Below, in pieces: positions 35,501 through 42,940 of a stretch of DNA of 64,000 nt. Source of the stretch: Caprella mutica (Eukaryota > Arthropoda > Malacostraca > Amphipoda > Caprellidae); assembly GCA_947561585.1 (NCBI GenBank), contig CANNZV010001475.1:87731-151730 (forward strand). Direction: 5' to 3'. A program made the translations under genes and the position numbers. The notes beneath the pieces were generated by a model. That model saw nothing but the letters and a program-made list of their open reading frames with translations. It searched no databases and was not told the origin of the DNA. Within the stretch, counting starts at the first letter, position 1; the number at the start of each line of letters is the position of its first letter.

Positions 35501-38500
35501 TACCTCACGAGGCTAGTAGGTACTGTGAGGCACTTACCTCACGAGGCTAGTAGGTACTGTGAGGCACTTACCTCACGAGGCTAGTAGGTACTGTGAGGCA
35601 CTTACCTCACGAGGCTAGTAGGTACTGTGAGGCACTTACCTCACGAGGCTAGTAGGTACTGTGAGGCACTTACCTCACGAGGCTAGTAGGTACTGTGAGG
35701 CACTCACCTCACGAGGCTAATAGGTACTGTGAGGCACTTACCTCACGAGGCTAGTAGGTATTGTGAGGCACTTACCTCACGAGGCTAGTAGGTACTGTGA
35801 GGCACTTACCTCACGAGGCTAGTAGGTATTTTCAAACTCGTATAGCTTAGACTGAATAGCTAATTTCTAGGCCTCTTGTTGGAAGGAATTGGAGGGTTTT
35901 GGAATCATCAGTGTTAGTGTCTCTGTTTTGTTAAATTTTATATTGAAATTTAATGTTCAAAACAGAGTCTAAATATGAAATTAGATGTTAGGATTATTAT
36001 CAGGTTTCAACTAGGTGAGTATATTGTTCAAATGTTTGGGTTATTATTAGGTATAAACTATCTAGATACGTATAATATATAAGTATCTACATTATACTGT
36101 GATAAAGATAGTGCAAAGCTACCATTTCATTACAAGTGATATCTTCATCAGTGTCGTTAAATCTTTAGATATAAATATTATGTCTGGGAACATTAGATAC
36201 AACTTTTTACACTGGTAATAATTAAGCCTATTTTATTTCTCTCACTACATTAGGTTTTTTGATTATTTTTATGGAAAAGTAGGTTATTATTTTATAATAA
36301 ATGTGTGGTGTAAGTTTATGAAATTTATATCTAATAAAGTCTGTTTTGAAAGAGTGAATAACTAATTGAACGATATTCTAAATCTGTTTTCTCCTGTCTG
36401 CTCAATAAATAATATAATTAAATCAAAGACTTTTTTGAATCTGTTTAAATTTTTTGAATGAATTAAAACTAATGAGTGCCATCCATCACTTTGTTCTATT
36501 GAATAATATGTTCGAAGCCTAGGTGGATGAAAGCTTTGTTTTACATGAAATATCTCAGTGGCTTATTGTCCTGTCACCTCTCTTATCCATCCTTAATTAG
36601 TTCTCATTTTGAGGTAATTACCACCATCTTATAAATCATAAACACTCTTAAATAACCTTCAAAGTTTAAATCACTTGTCTCACTGTCTACACGCTACAAC
36701 ATAATCACAGTCGAACATCTGTGATTATAATCATGTGTCAAAACATGTCTTGGATCACTTCACAAACTCTTAACATGTCTAGTTCTTCACAACAAACTCC
36801 TAACATGTCTAGTTCTTCACAACAAACTCCTAACATGTCTAGTTCATCACCACAAACTCCGAACATGTCTAGTTCATCACCACAAACTCTTAACATGTCT
36901 AGTTCATCACCACAAACTCCTAACATGTCTAGTTCATCACCACAAACTCTTAACATGTCTAGTTCATCACCACAAACTCTTAACATGTCTAGTTCATCAC
37001 CACAAACTCCTAACATGTCTAGTTCATCACCACAAACTCTTAACATGTCTAGTTCATCACCACAAACTCTTAACATGTCTAGTTCATCACCACAAACTCC
37101 TAACATGTCTAGTTCATCACCACAAACTCTTAACATGTCTAGTTCATCACCACGAACTCCTAACATGTCTAGTTCTTCACCACAAACTCCTAACATGTCT
37201 AGTTCATCACAACAAACTCCTAACATGTCTAGTTCATCACCACAAACTCCTAACATGTTTTCTTTGTCTGTTACACACTCACACTTTCTCCCCATCCTTG
37301 TCCCACTTTCTCACCAAATAATGTCCTGATGTGTCCTGAGTTTTCCTAATCCTTCCCTTGCCTCAGACCTGTACAGGAAAATGCCTGCAATACAAACCTT
37401 GCGTTCAGTGCCAGGTTTTCCAAACAGGAGAGTTCTCAGAGGAAGACTGCAAAGCTAACTGCACTCTCTTCAACTCGACCATTGTCGATATAGCCACAGG
37501 TCAGTGTCTCACTATTGCACAAAAGGCGTATTTTTACACAAATATGCAGCATGAAAAACGCCCGTGTGAAAGGGGCCATAGTTAAGTACCATGGTGATCT
37601 GTAAATGTATCTGACATACCCTTAGTTTGTAGGTAGAGAAGTAGTAGAGGTGCTACAAATGACTGGTTCGTCAGTGTGTTCGACTAAAAGGTAAGTAGCT
37701 AACATATTCCTTTCTTTCTTTCGCATGACTTTCTCTAACCACTCTTTAGCAGTTTTTTTCCTAACAATTTTAGCTAACACTAAACATCAACACTTTTTTT
37801 TCCCCAACTCATTAAAGTTATTTCTAAATCAGTTTAAATTAGTATTCTAAATCGATGAATAAAATATTATTCTAGCTGATAAATCTGGAAGTAATTAATA
37901 GTAAGCTATGTAGGGTGTTGAGTAAGTTACGAATTATTGGTCAGTTACACTTCTTCGGTCAAAAAAATGATAACAGGATTATTATTTAATTTTTATTTTA
38001 ATTCTTGTGGCTATCATTTTTTCTCATATGACCGAAGATATGTAACAGACCGAAATCCGTAACTTACCCTCTATCAACTTCAGGTCACCCCTTAAATCTC
38101 TTCTTGACACTCTACATTCAACTTCTCTAGTTCTATTCTTGGGCACTGGTTTCCTCTGTCATTTTCCTCTTGTTTCCGTCTGTTACACCGTAGATGTGTG
38201 GCGTCAATGTCCAGTGTCTAGACATGCGAGATTGCATCGCTTGTAGAGCTTTCAAAACGGGACCCTTGGCAGATGACCCAGATTCGTGCAAGGGCTGTTC
38301 CCTACTCTATAGTCCCGTCACAGGAAGACTCGTGTCCAACTACACCATCAACATGACGGACTGGGTGGAAGGTATGGCTCATTACTTTTACCCTACTGTG
38401 GCCTCATGATTGAGTGCGAATGACAAGAGCGGGATATTTCTCTGGCATTATGTTTTAACTGTTTCTGGTTGGTGGATGGTTTTATTTGTGTACGGTACAG

Positions 38501-41500
38501 TATGAGTGTTAGAAGTTGTCTATTATATAGTTATAGATTCAGTTTAATTTTAATGTATTGCACTTTTAAACTATTTTTATTCGATGTCTCGAAGAAACTT
38601 CCAAAGGGTAATATCTGTTACTGTATTTAGTCTCAATTTATAATATTCTAATATTGATAATGTAGCTATGCTATATGTACATATATGAACCTCTGTATAG
38701 TATACAATGGTGAGTTTTATAAACGATGAGTAGCTCATTGTAACCAATATTCTATTGTAACTAAATGAAAACTGAGGCTAATGATAATCAATAAATATAG
38801 CAAGTCTTGATTTTCAACTCTACATTAATTTAGGAACAAAAGTAGCTACTATTCGAGAATTTGAATTAGTTTTACACAAGGAATTGTTCTTTATCTTATC
38901 AGTTAGTTATCCCTAAACTCTTCTCTAAAAAGAAAGATGGTAATTACTCTCTATTTCCATACTTTTGATGCCTATTTCGTGCCTCTTCTCTAAAATCTTC
39001 CCTTACGTTTCAGCCGAGGAAGGCGAGAAGCCGTGCAGTTTCTTCGACGAGAACGACTGTCGCTTTACCTTCGTGTATGGCTATGACGAGAACAGAGAGC
39101 CTGTGGTGCGAGTACAGAGGACTTTGGAGTGTCCTCCAAAACTGGATATCTTGGGTGAGAATAACTCCACTAGGGTAAAGAAACCATATAACTTTGTGAG
39201 TGTAGATAGACCCTTTACTCACGGAGAATAATTTGAGCTGAAGCGTAATTGAGCTTAGGTGCCACATAGTGCTGTGACACTCTTTAACGTCCACAGTATT
39301 TGGGAAGTGGATATTAACTATCAAGATATGTCAATGTCAAATTTCCAAAGCCCATTGTCGGAGACCCCAATAAACAATGTCTTCAAAACCATTAAGAAAA
39401 TTCAAGGAAAATATAGGAGCAGTCCCCTACCGGTCATCATAACTAATACTGAGAATATTTTAGAGCCAAAAAGGGTAGCAAATACCTTCGGACAAGCATT
39501 TGCAAATGTCAGCGCAAACGATAGCTACACACCAGAATTTCAACGTTTAAAGAGAACCGCAGAATCCCGCCCTCTCAATTTCAGAGCGGAAAACCAGGAG
39601 CCATACAATGATTATATATCACTTCCAGAGCTTCAAGCAGCACTTCAATCGACTGGGAATACTGCCTGTGGTAATGATGGCATATAGCTATTACCAAATG
39701 ATAAAAAACCTGCCACCTCAGACACTGAGTTTTCTGCTCAAAATTTTTAATAGGTGCTGGCTAGAGGGAATCTTTCCCATTAGATGGAAACAAGCCATCC
39801 TCCTTCCATTTCTGAAACCAGGAAAACCCCCTAACCAAACAGGAAGCTATAGACCTATTGCCCTTACGAGCTGCATCTGTAAACTGATGGAGAAAGTAAT
39901 AAATGTCAGACTGATGCACTTCTTGGAAGATAACTCTTTGATAAACAAAGTCCAATTTGGCTTCCGCCGTATGAGAGGAACAGAAGATGCAATCGCACGA
40001 CTTGAGTCTGCCATCTGCTCAGCTTTTGCTAGAGGCAAAAGCCTCTATGCCATATTCTTTGACATCAGGAAAGCCTATGATACAGCCTGGAAATATGGAA
40101 TCATGAAGTCCCTCCACGAGTATGGCATAAGAGGTCCACTTGGCCTGTTTGTTCAGAATTTTCTAAGTGAGAGAACATTCCAGGTGAAAGTTGGAAACGA
40201 ATTATCTGAAACTTTCAGTCAAGAGCAGGGTGTCCCTCAGGGCAGTGTTCTCAGCTGCACCCTTTTCCTAATAGCTATGAACAAAGTTACAGATGATCTT
40301 CCTGTCGGAGTGCAGGCAACTCTATATGTTGATGACCTGGCAGTGTATCTCACAAGTTCATACGCCCCAACAGCTGAACGCCTGCTCCAGAGATCTGTGA
40401 ACCAGATATCCAGATGGGCAAAGAGAAACGGGTTCTTTCTGGCTTCCGAGAAGACTTTGGGATGTGTTTTCCACAGGGGAAGGAATCATCCCACACCACC
40501 CAACGTGAGAATTCTTGAACATGACATAGAATTCAAAACATGTGTTAAATTTCTGGGAATGATGCTCGACAAAAAATTGAAGTGGCAAGAGCATATTGAA
40601 TCTCTCAGGTCCAGATGCCTGCTTTCAATGAATGCACTGAAAGCTACAGCACACCTCTCATGGGGTGGAGACAGATGTACCCTATTGAGGCTGTACAGAG
40701 CGCTGATCAGAAGCAAGATTGACTACGGTTCACAATTCTACGGGAGCGCATCAGACAGCGTATTGAAAAGACTAGATGTAGTACATAATTCCGGAATCCG
40801 TATTGCCCTAGGTGCCTTCAAATCTTCCCCCATCGCTAGCCTCCATGCAGAGTCAGGGGAACCTCCTTTATATCACAGGCGTCATCAACTTAGTCTTCAG
40901 CATTATGCTCGTCTACAACGCATTCCCTGGTCCCCTACAGCTGCTCTTGTCCTTGACGATAGAGAGGACGCTCTGTTTGAGGAAAAACTATCACCTCTCG
41001 GCACCCGTTGTCGTAAGCTACAATCCAATCTGACCATAAATGTATCCAATTGTGCACCTTATAGGCAGAGTAGCCATCCGCCATGGAGACTGAGAGTCTC
41101 CTTCTGTCGTGAACTTTGTGATATGCCAAAAAAGGGTCAATCCGATCAACACCTCAGAACTCGCTTTCATCACCACTTACAAGAGCAGCACTCCCTTGCA
41201 TACCCAATCTTCACGGATGGCTCCAAATCAGAGAACGGAGTTGGTTATGCCTATTCTTCCGAGCATGGTGCAACATCCATCCGAATTCCAAATGAAGCCT
41301 CCATTTTTACTGCCGAACTAATGGCAATCCGTGATGCTCTGAAATTTGGCACTGAGGAAAATATAGACAACTTCGTCATATGTTCAGACTCGAGAAGTGC
41401 ACTTGCCGCCGTCGAACATATAAATTCTCCTCATCCAATTGTATGCGAAATACAAAACTGGCTTATGGAACTCAATGATGCCCGGAAAACGGTGGAGATC

Positions 41501-42819
41501 TGTTGGGTTCCAAGCCATGTTGGCGTCGGTGGAAATGAATTGGCCGACAAAGCTGCAAACGAGGCTGTAAAAGAAAATCAAATCACTAGAATGAAACTGC
41601 CTTGCAGAGATATGTACCCTATAATTAAGAGTGCTGTCAGGGATGCCTGGAACAGAGAATGGAGAGCCCTGCCTGATAACAAGCTCAGAGAAATAAGAGA
41701 AGATGTAGGAACTTGGCCATCCTCTAACCACAAAGTAAGGAGAATCGAGGTGACCCTGTGTCGCCTCAGAATTGGACACACTCTCACTACGCATAGACAC
41801 CTCATGGAGAGAGAAGAATCACCTCTCTGCGCTCGCTGCACAGAGACTGTCACAGTGAAACATTTGCTGGCTGAGTGTCCCGGTACCGAGACGATTAGGA
41901 GAAATTATTATGGGAACAATCAAGTTACACTAAAGACTATACTGGGCGAGAGCTGCAACACTTTCAATGTAGCCAAACTGATGGCCTACTTGGCTGCCAT
42001 AGGACTTAAAGACATATAAGCAGAGAATCCGTCACGAAATATCCGACCCCCTCCGGACGACGTGGCAGAACCTGAAATGATGAAATGAAATGATGAAATG
42101 TCTGAGAACTGTGACCTACCTCTATAAACTTTAGATATATAATTCTCCTTCAATTGTATAATAATGCTCCTTCCCTTCCCCAGCTGTTGTCCTAGGAGTA
42201 ATAGGCGCCATCGTTGCTGTTGGGCTTGTTCTGCTGGTGATGTGGAAGGTACTCACCACCATTCACGACAGGAGAGAGTACGCTCAGTTCGAAAAGGAAA
42301 GAATGATGGCAAAGTGGGACACTGTGAGTACCTACCTACACCTAAGATAAAGTCATCTTACCTTATAAATGTTCTTAGCCCTTTAACTTTCAACAAAAAT
42401 TTTTTGGTAATCAAATGACTATGTAAATATGATCACAGGAACTATAAAGGATTAATGTTATCCAAGGTTATTCTGTACTTTCTAAATGGGTTATATGGTA
42501 AGTTACGTATTCTTGTACATTCGCCTATCTCCGTTCATCGCATTTGCTTGTGAATTCGTTAAAAAACTTCATTTTTACGAGTGTTGCACTATAGTGAACA
42601 CTCAATGTGAAATGTTTATATTAGTAGATATATTTATATTAGCTATATGTAAGAAATAGCATAATTTTCAGAATGATTTATTTTAATTTAGCTACAGTTT
42701 ATTTTTCGTGCTTCAAGGCCTCAATTTCTAATATCTCTTCACTTTTCCTGTAGGGTGAGAATCCAATCTACAAGCAAGCGACATCCACCTTCAAGAACCC
42801 CCTCTACGGAGGCAAATAA
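23448..42819 (+). CDS. mys: Integrin beta subunit, beta-PS-like (17 exons, two alternative)
   Basis: Encodes the beta chain of an integrin, a plasma-membrane receptor that pairs with an alpha chain to link extracellular matrix to the actin cytoskeleton. Coding exons: 23448-23594, 25064-25183, 25563-25710, 26065-26235, 26470-26612, 26985-27129, 27582-27769, 28515-28675, 29248-29476, 30172-30408, 34125-34299, 35328-35434, 37367-37499 or 38194-38371, 39014-39154, 42184-42323, 42754-42819. Junctions are GT-AG and in frame, giving 816 aa (first alternative) or 831 aa (second), the usual size. Order: signal peptide, PSI, hybrid, beta-I with MIDAS D163-x-S-x-S, I-EGF repeats, tail domain, one TM helix, and a cytoplasmic tail with NPIY and NPLY. 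The ATG at 23,448 is followed by a hydrophobic leader. The symbol assumes orthology to Drosophila myospheroid. Introns hold many mobile elements and minisatellites. Confidence 0.93.
23693..24892. mobile_element. Foldback element with long TIRs, 1,200 bp, 9-bp TSD
   Basis: CGAATTATC flanks both sides (23,684-23,692 and 24,893-24,901). The two halves are reverse complements over some 300-450 bp each, including mirrored 'ttttgcccggcgg', 'ggtttaaattgg', 'ttataagtataaaatg' and 'atattgtactataacaa' words. Long TIRs with a 9-bp duplication fit Mutator-like (MULE) elements. There is no transposase. It is inserted inside an older GGGTAAGTTAC MITE, the rest of which lies at about 23,672-23,683 and 24,902-25,013. 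Confidence 0.8.
23697..23912. repeat. 16-bp minisatellite inside the left TIR, about 13 units
   Basis: Unit ggaattttgccagtgt, with ggaattttaccaggc and ggaattttgcccggc variants. The right TIR has only about four degenerate units (24,819-24,885). The array thus expanded in one arm of the foldback. Confidence 0.9.
24902..25013. mobile_element. Main part of an interrupted intronic MITE
   Basis: Right end, reversed, reads GGGTAAGTTACGAATTATG; inner words 'cacatcttcagtcata' and mirrored 'cagtcatataag' match 29,934-30,111. The foldback element split it near its left end. Confidence 0.65.
25064..25183 (+). CDS. mys: Integrin exon: PSI domain
   Basis: 40 codons (residues 50-89), phase 0 to 0, with two cysteines of the PSI domain. 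Acceptor ctcacag, donor gtgagt. The preceding intron holds the foldback element and its minisatellite. Confidence 0.92.
25563..25710 (+). CDS. mys: Integrin exon: PSI/hybrid linker
   Basis: Residues 90-138, ending in phase 1. It contains a Gly/Ser-rich stretch (a run of S with G-G-S-F-S-G-G) that is longer than in typical integrins. It then enters the hybrid domain with the [13 protein letters not shown] pattern, typical before the beta-I domain. Confidence 0.92.
26065..26235 (+). CDS. mys: Integrin exon: beta-I domain with MIDAS
   Basis: Residues 139-195. The [18 protein letters not shown] motif carries MIDAS D163, S165 and S167; the following K-D-D supplies ADMIDAS aspartates. It starts and ends in phase 1. 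Confidence 0.95.
26470..26612 (+). CDS. mys: Integrin exon: beta-I specificity loop
   Basis: Residues 196-243: G-F-G-S-F-V-D-K, then the disulfide loop P-C-E-N-C that sets ligand specificity. Donor gtgagt; ends in phase 0. Confidence 0.95.
26985..27129 (+). CDS. mys: Integrin exon: beta-I, SyMBS loop
   Basis: Residues 244-291, with [10 protein letters not shown], which provides the synergistic metal-binding residues and the MIDAS glutamate. It ends L-L-F-S-T-D-A-G across the junction (phase 1). Confidence 0.95.
27582..27769 (+). CDS. mys: Integrin exon: beta-I core
   Basis: Residues 292-354: [11 protein letters not shown], the second disulfide-loop Cys, and the conserved N-I-I-F-A-V-T strand near the end. 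Phase 1 to 0. Confidence 0.95.
28515..28675 (+). CDS. mys: Integrin exon: beta-I/hybrid return
   Basis: Residues 355-407, with the G-S-S-x-G-x-L-x-x-N-S-S-N-I pattern. The donor is aa/gtgggt, which splits a Lys codon (phase 2). The reading frame continues open into the intron for only a few codons. Confidence 0.92.
29248..29476 (+). CDS. mys: Integrin exon: hybrid domain end, I-EGF1 start
   Basis: Residues 408-484: C-D-N-L-R-V-G-D, then C-D-C-A-C-E at the start of the I-EGF region. The last 18 bases plus donor are tandemly duplicated twice more just downstream (see 29,477-29,562). Confidence 0.93.
29477..29562 (+). repeat. Tandem copies of an exon end with its splice donor
   Basis: A 35-bp unit holding gagacctggccaccag/gtga and gaaaaactag occurs three times in a row. 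This yields identical ccaccag/gtgaga donors at 29,476/29,477, 29,511/29,512 and 29,546/29,547. Because 35 is not a multiple of three, use of the second donor would shift the frame. Confidence 0.9.
29934..30111. mobile_element. Intronic MITE, GGGTAAGTTAC family
   Basis: Inverted ends GGGTAAGTTACAAATTA and, reversed, GGGTACATTACGAATAA. Inner arms carry cacatcttcggtcatataag and a mirrored catcttcagtcacataag. Relatives are at 24,902-25,013 and 37,913-38,070, with a fragment at 25,928-25,990. About 178 bp and palindromic, so it can form a long hairpin in the pre-mRNA. Confidence 0.7.
30172..30408 (+). CDS. mys: Integrin exon: I-EGF1 and I-EGF2
   Basis: Residues 485-563 with C-S-G-H-G-T, C-S-C-D-P-G and [14 protein letters not shown] patterns of integrin EGF modules. 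It ends N-Q-E-E in phase 0. The donor gaa/gtgagt is the first unit of the 24-bp minisatellite, so this exon boundary is one of many equivalent in-frame sites. Confidence 0.93.
30409..31830 (+). repeat. 24-bp minisatellite built from a splice donor, about 59 units
   Basis: Unit: gtgagtaataaagacctggg plus ggaa. The array begins at the first intron base and repeats the gaa/gtgagt junction, so nearly every unit offers the same 5' splice site. A few units read gaagagagt (no donor) and some are 25 bp with an extra G, which breaks the frame. Units occur in a higher-order pattern of about ten. Both strands stay open in places: a 319-codon minus ORF and several plus ORFs are by-products. Confidence 0.95.
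32227..34051. mobile_element. Decayed DNA transposon with GCGTCGACC ends
   Basis: Inverted ends AGCGTCGACCCGGATCGG and, reversed, AGCGTCGACCAGGATCGC. Motif ggttcccgca recurs about eight times in both orientations, clustered near both ends and at 33,766-33,866. The interior carries a broken transposase-like frame. About 1.8 kb. No target duplication could be fixed. Confidence 0.65.
32794..33650 (+). pseudogene. Transposase-like remnant, pogo/psq-type helix-turn-helix
   Basis: After an ATG, a Lys-rich start and frameshifts, two frames together show a pattern like [13 protein letters not shown], then R-K-A-A-K and [13 protein letters not shown]. This resembles the N-terminal DNA-binding helix-turn-helix of pogo/CENP-B-related transposases. 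A Ser/Glu-rich C-terminal-looking frame follows near 33,580-33,640. The central catalytic part is missing, so the gene is dead. Confidence 0.4.
34125..34299 (+). CDS. mys: Integrin exon: I-EGF3
   Basis: Residues 564-621: [13 protein letters not shown] and [12 protein letters not shown], typical integrin EGF modules. Phase 0 to 1, donor ccag/gtgagg. The 18-bp minisatellite starts about 20 bases into the following intron. Confidence 0.94.
34318..35036. repeat. 18-bp minisatellite, about 40 units
   Basis: Unit ggctatagggttacaatt, with variant blocks carrying ggttgcaatt/ctaaa (34,500-34,600) and gg(g/t)ttttaatt (34,755-34,990). Variants are grouped in blocks, showing local amplification. It fills the 5' part of an integrin intron. 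Confidence 0.95.
35328..35434 (+). CDS. mys: Integrin exon: I-EGF4
   Basis: Residues 622-657: [14 protein letters not shown], then [10 protein letters not shown]. It ends in phase 0 at the donor ccg/gtgagt, directly before either tail-domain exon. Confidence 0.94.
35451..35828. repeat. 34-bp minisatellite with internal palindrome, about 11 units
   Basis: Each unit contains gtgaggcacttacctcac, a 6-bp-stem hairpin, plus gaggctagtaggtact. The array starts 17 bases after the exon. On the minus strand every unit shows gag/gtaagt, a consensus donor. Units are almost identical, so the array is young. Confidence 0.95.
35829..36763. other. Intron sequence without features
   Basis: AT-rich intronic sequence between two minisatellites. 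No element recognised. Confidence 0.4.
36764..37258. repeat. 30-bp minisatellite, about 16 units
   Basis: The unit contains aacatgtctagttcatcacc and acaaactcct, with ct(t/c) and tt/at variants in blocks. Period 30 keeps both strands open, giving ORFs of 185-202 codons that are by-products. It ends about 110 bases before the first alternative tail exon, upstream of its polypyrimidine tract. Confidence 0.93.
37367..37499 (+). CDS. mys: Integrin alternative exon A: beta-tail domain start
   Basis: Residues 658-701 of isoform A, starting phase 0 and ending phase 1. Six cysteines in the pattern C-x3-C-x5-C-x2-C ... C-x4-C, with [10 protein letters not shown] matching the canonical tail-domain entry of integrins. 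One N-glycosylation site follows the last Cys (N-S-T), after N-C-T. Acceptor cctcag, donor acag/gtcagt. Confidence 0.93.
37913..38070. mobile_element. Intronic MITE between the alternative exons
   Basis: Inverted ends, left containing gagtaagttacgaattattg and right, reversed, gggtaagttacggatttcgg, with mirrored 'ttcggtcaaa' and 'ttcggtcatat'. Same family as 29,934-30,111. Its palindrome sits in the only intron that separates the two alternative exons. Confidence 0.7.
38194..38371 (+). CDS. mys: Integrin alternative exon B: beta-tail domain start
   Basis: 59 codons plus one base, starting phase 0 and ending phase 1 exactly like exon A. Six cysteines in the matching order (M-C-G-V-N-V-Q-C ... 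[10 protein letters not shown] ... S-C-K-G-C). It is 15 codons longer, with two extra N-glycosylation sites (N-Y-T, N-M-T). The acceptor is a good pyrimidine tract ending ccgtag; the donor gaag/gtatgg is weaker. Joining A to B, or skipping both, breaks the frame, so only one can be used. Confidence 0.85.
39014..39154 (+). CDS. mys: Integrin exon: beta-tail domain
   Basis: Residues 702-748: [15 protein letters not shown], then L-E-C-P-P-K, the conserved end of the tail domain. Phase 1 to 1. The following intron holds a truncated LINE. Confidence 0.93.
39259..39687 (+). pseudogene. LINE ORF2 upstream fragment
   Basis: The frame reads from the linker between endonuclease and reverse transcriptase (…[13 protein letters not shown]…) to T-G-N-T-A-x-G-N-D-G-I, a typical start of the RT domain. 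A frame change then separates it from the 803-codon frame starting at 39,608. The endonuclease domain and ORF1 are absent, so the element is 5'-truncated; its 5' edge lies about 39,280-39,330. Confidence 0.7.
39608..42019 (+). CDS. Non-LTR retrotransposon ORF2 part: RT and RNase H
   Basis: An 803-codon frame for a LINE reverse transcriptase of the I/jockey-like assemblage. RT motifs are visible: [35 protein letters not shown] and the catalytic Y-V-D-D near residue 240. An RNase H domain follows: F-T-D-G-S-K near 532, S-D-S-R-S-A-L, W-V-P-S-H-V-G near 633. The C-terminus has a C-x2-C-x7-H-x4-C knuckle. RNase H together with this knuckle favours the I/R1/LOA side over jockey proper. It lies in the same orientation as the integrin gene, in its intron. 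No stop codons interrupt it, so it inserted fairly recently; missing 5' parts make it immobile. Confidence 0.9.
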   Translation: MIIYHFQSFKQHFNRLGILPVVMMAYSYYQMIKNLPPQTLSFLLKIFNRCWLEGIFPIRWKQAILLPFLKPGKPPNQTGSYRPIALTSCICKLMEKVINVRLMHFLEDNSLINKVQFGFRRMRGTEDAIARLESAICSAFARGKSLYAIFFDIRKAYDTAWKYGIMKSLHEYGIRGPLGLFVQNFLSERTFQVKVGNELSETFSQEQGVPQGSVLSCTLFLIAMNKVTDDLPVGVQATLYVDDLAVYLTSSYAPTAERLLQRSVNQISRWAKRNGFFLASEKTLGCVFHRGRNHPTPPNVRILEHDIEFKTCVKFLGMMLDKKLKWQEHIESLRSRCLLSMNALKATAHLSWGGDRCTLLRLYRALIRSKIDYGSQFYGSASDSVLKRLDVVHNSGIRIALGAFKSSPIASLHAESGEPPLYHRRHQLSLQHYARLQRIPWSPTAALVLDDREDALFEEKLSPLGTRCRKLQSNLTINVSNCAPYRQSSHPPWRLRVSFCRELCDMPKKGQSDQHLRTRFHHHLQEQHSLAYPIFTDGSKSENGVGYAYSSEHGATSIRIPNEASIFTAELMAIRDALKFGTEENIDNFVICSDSRSALAAVEHINSPHPIVCEIQNWLMELNDARKTVEICWVPSHVGVGGNELADKAANEAVKENQITRMKLPCRDMYPIIKSAVRDAWNREWRALPDNKLREIREDVGTWPSSNHKVRRIEVTLCRLRIGHTLTTHRHLMEREESPLCARCTETVTVKHLLAECPGTETIRRNYYGNNQVTLKTILGESCNTFNVAKLMAYLAAIGLKDI
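42020..42101 (+). mobile_element. LINE 3' UTR and tail
   Basis: A short 3' region ends in the simple tail tgaaatgatgaaatgaaat and gatgaaatg. This tandem GATGAAAT-like tail in place of poly-A is common in I/R1/LOA-type elements. A 'ctgtgac' word occurs both just after the tail (about 42,109) and upstream (about 39,274), a possible but unproven target duplication. Confidence 0.6.
42184..42323 (+). CDS. mys: Integrin exon: transmembrane helix and proximal tail
   Basis: Residues 749-795: a hydrophobic helix of about 21 residues from [10 protein letters not shown] to V-M-W, then [19 protein letters not shown]. This is the membrane-proximal signature that binds talin and alpha-chain partners. Ends W-D-T in phase 0. 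Confidence 0.96.
42754..42819 (+). CDS. mys: Integrin last exon: NPxY tail
   Basis: G-E-N-P-I-Y (Y801) and K-N-P-L-Y (Y813), the two NPxY motifs for talin and kindlin PTB-type domains, then G-G-K and TAA at 42,817-42,819. Confidence 0.96.
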   Translation, partial: GENPIYKQATSTFKNPLYGGK

Positions 42820-42940
42820 ACCACCACCTTCAGCAAATAACGGTCATTTTATCTCCATTTTAGTGTGTTCATTTTATAGTATCTAAATGCTCAATTGAAA
42901 CGAATGTCACAAAATTAAAGACATGATTGAAACAATTTTC
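42820..42940 (+). terminator. Integrin 3'UTR with possible polyadenylation signal
   Basis: ATTAAA at 42,914-42,919 is the closest common poly-A signal variant after the stop codon. It gives a short 3'UTR of about 115 bases. Longer ends are possible. Confidence 0.35.

Noticed and set aside
35451..35828. CRISPR-like array (regular palindromic repeats)
   Set aside because: Direct head-to-tail repeats with no unique spacers, in a eukaryotic intron.
36721..37329. 202-codon Ser-rich ORF and 185-codon antisense ORF
   Set aside because: By-products of the 30-bp minisatellite, with no start context, splice link or domain.
38194..38196. ATG at the start of alternative exon B as a translation start
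   Set aside because: It coincides with the first codon after a splice acceptor, and the downstream frame is the tail domain. It is an internal Met.
41384..41853. Antisense ORFs in the LINE (138 and 91 codons)
   Set aside because: They are shadows of the RT/RNase H coding frame.
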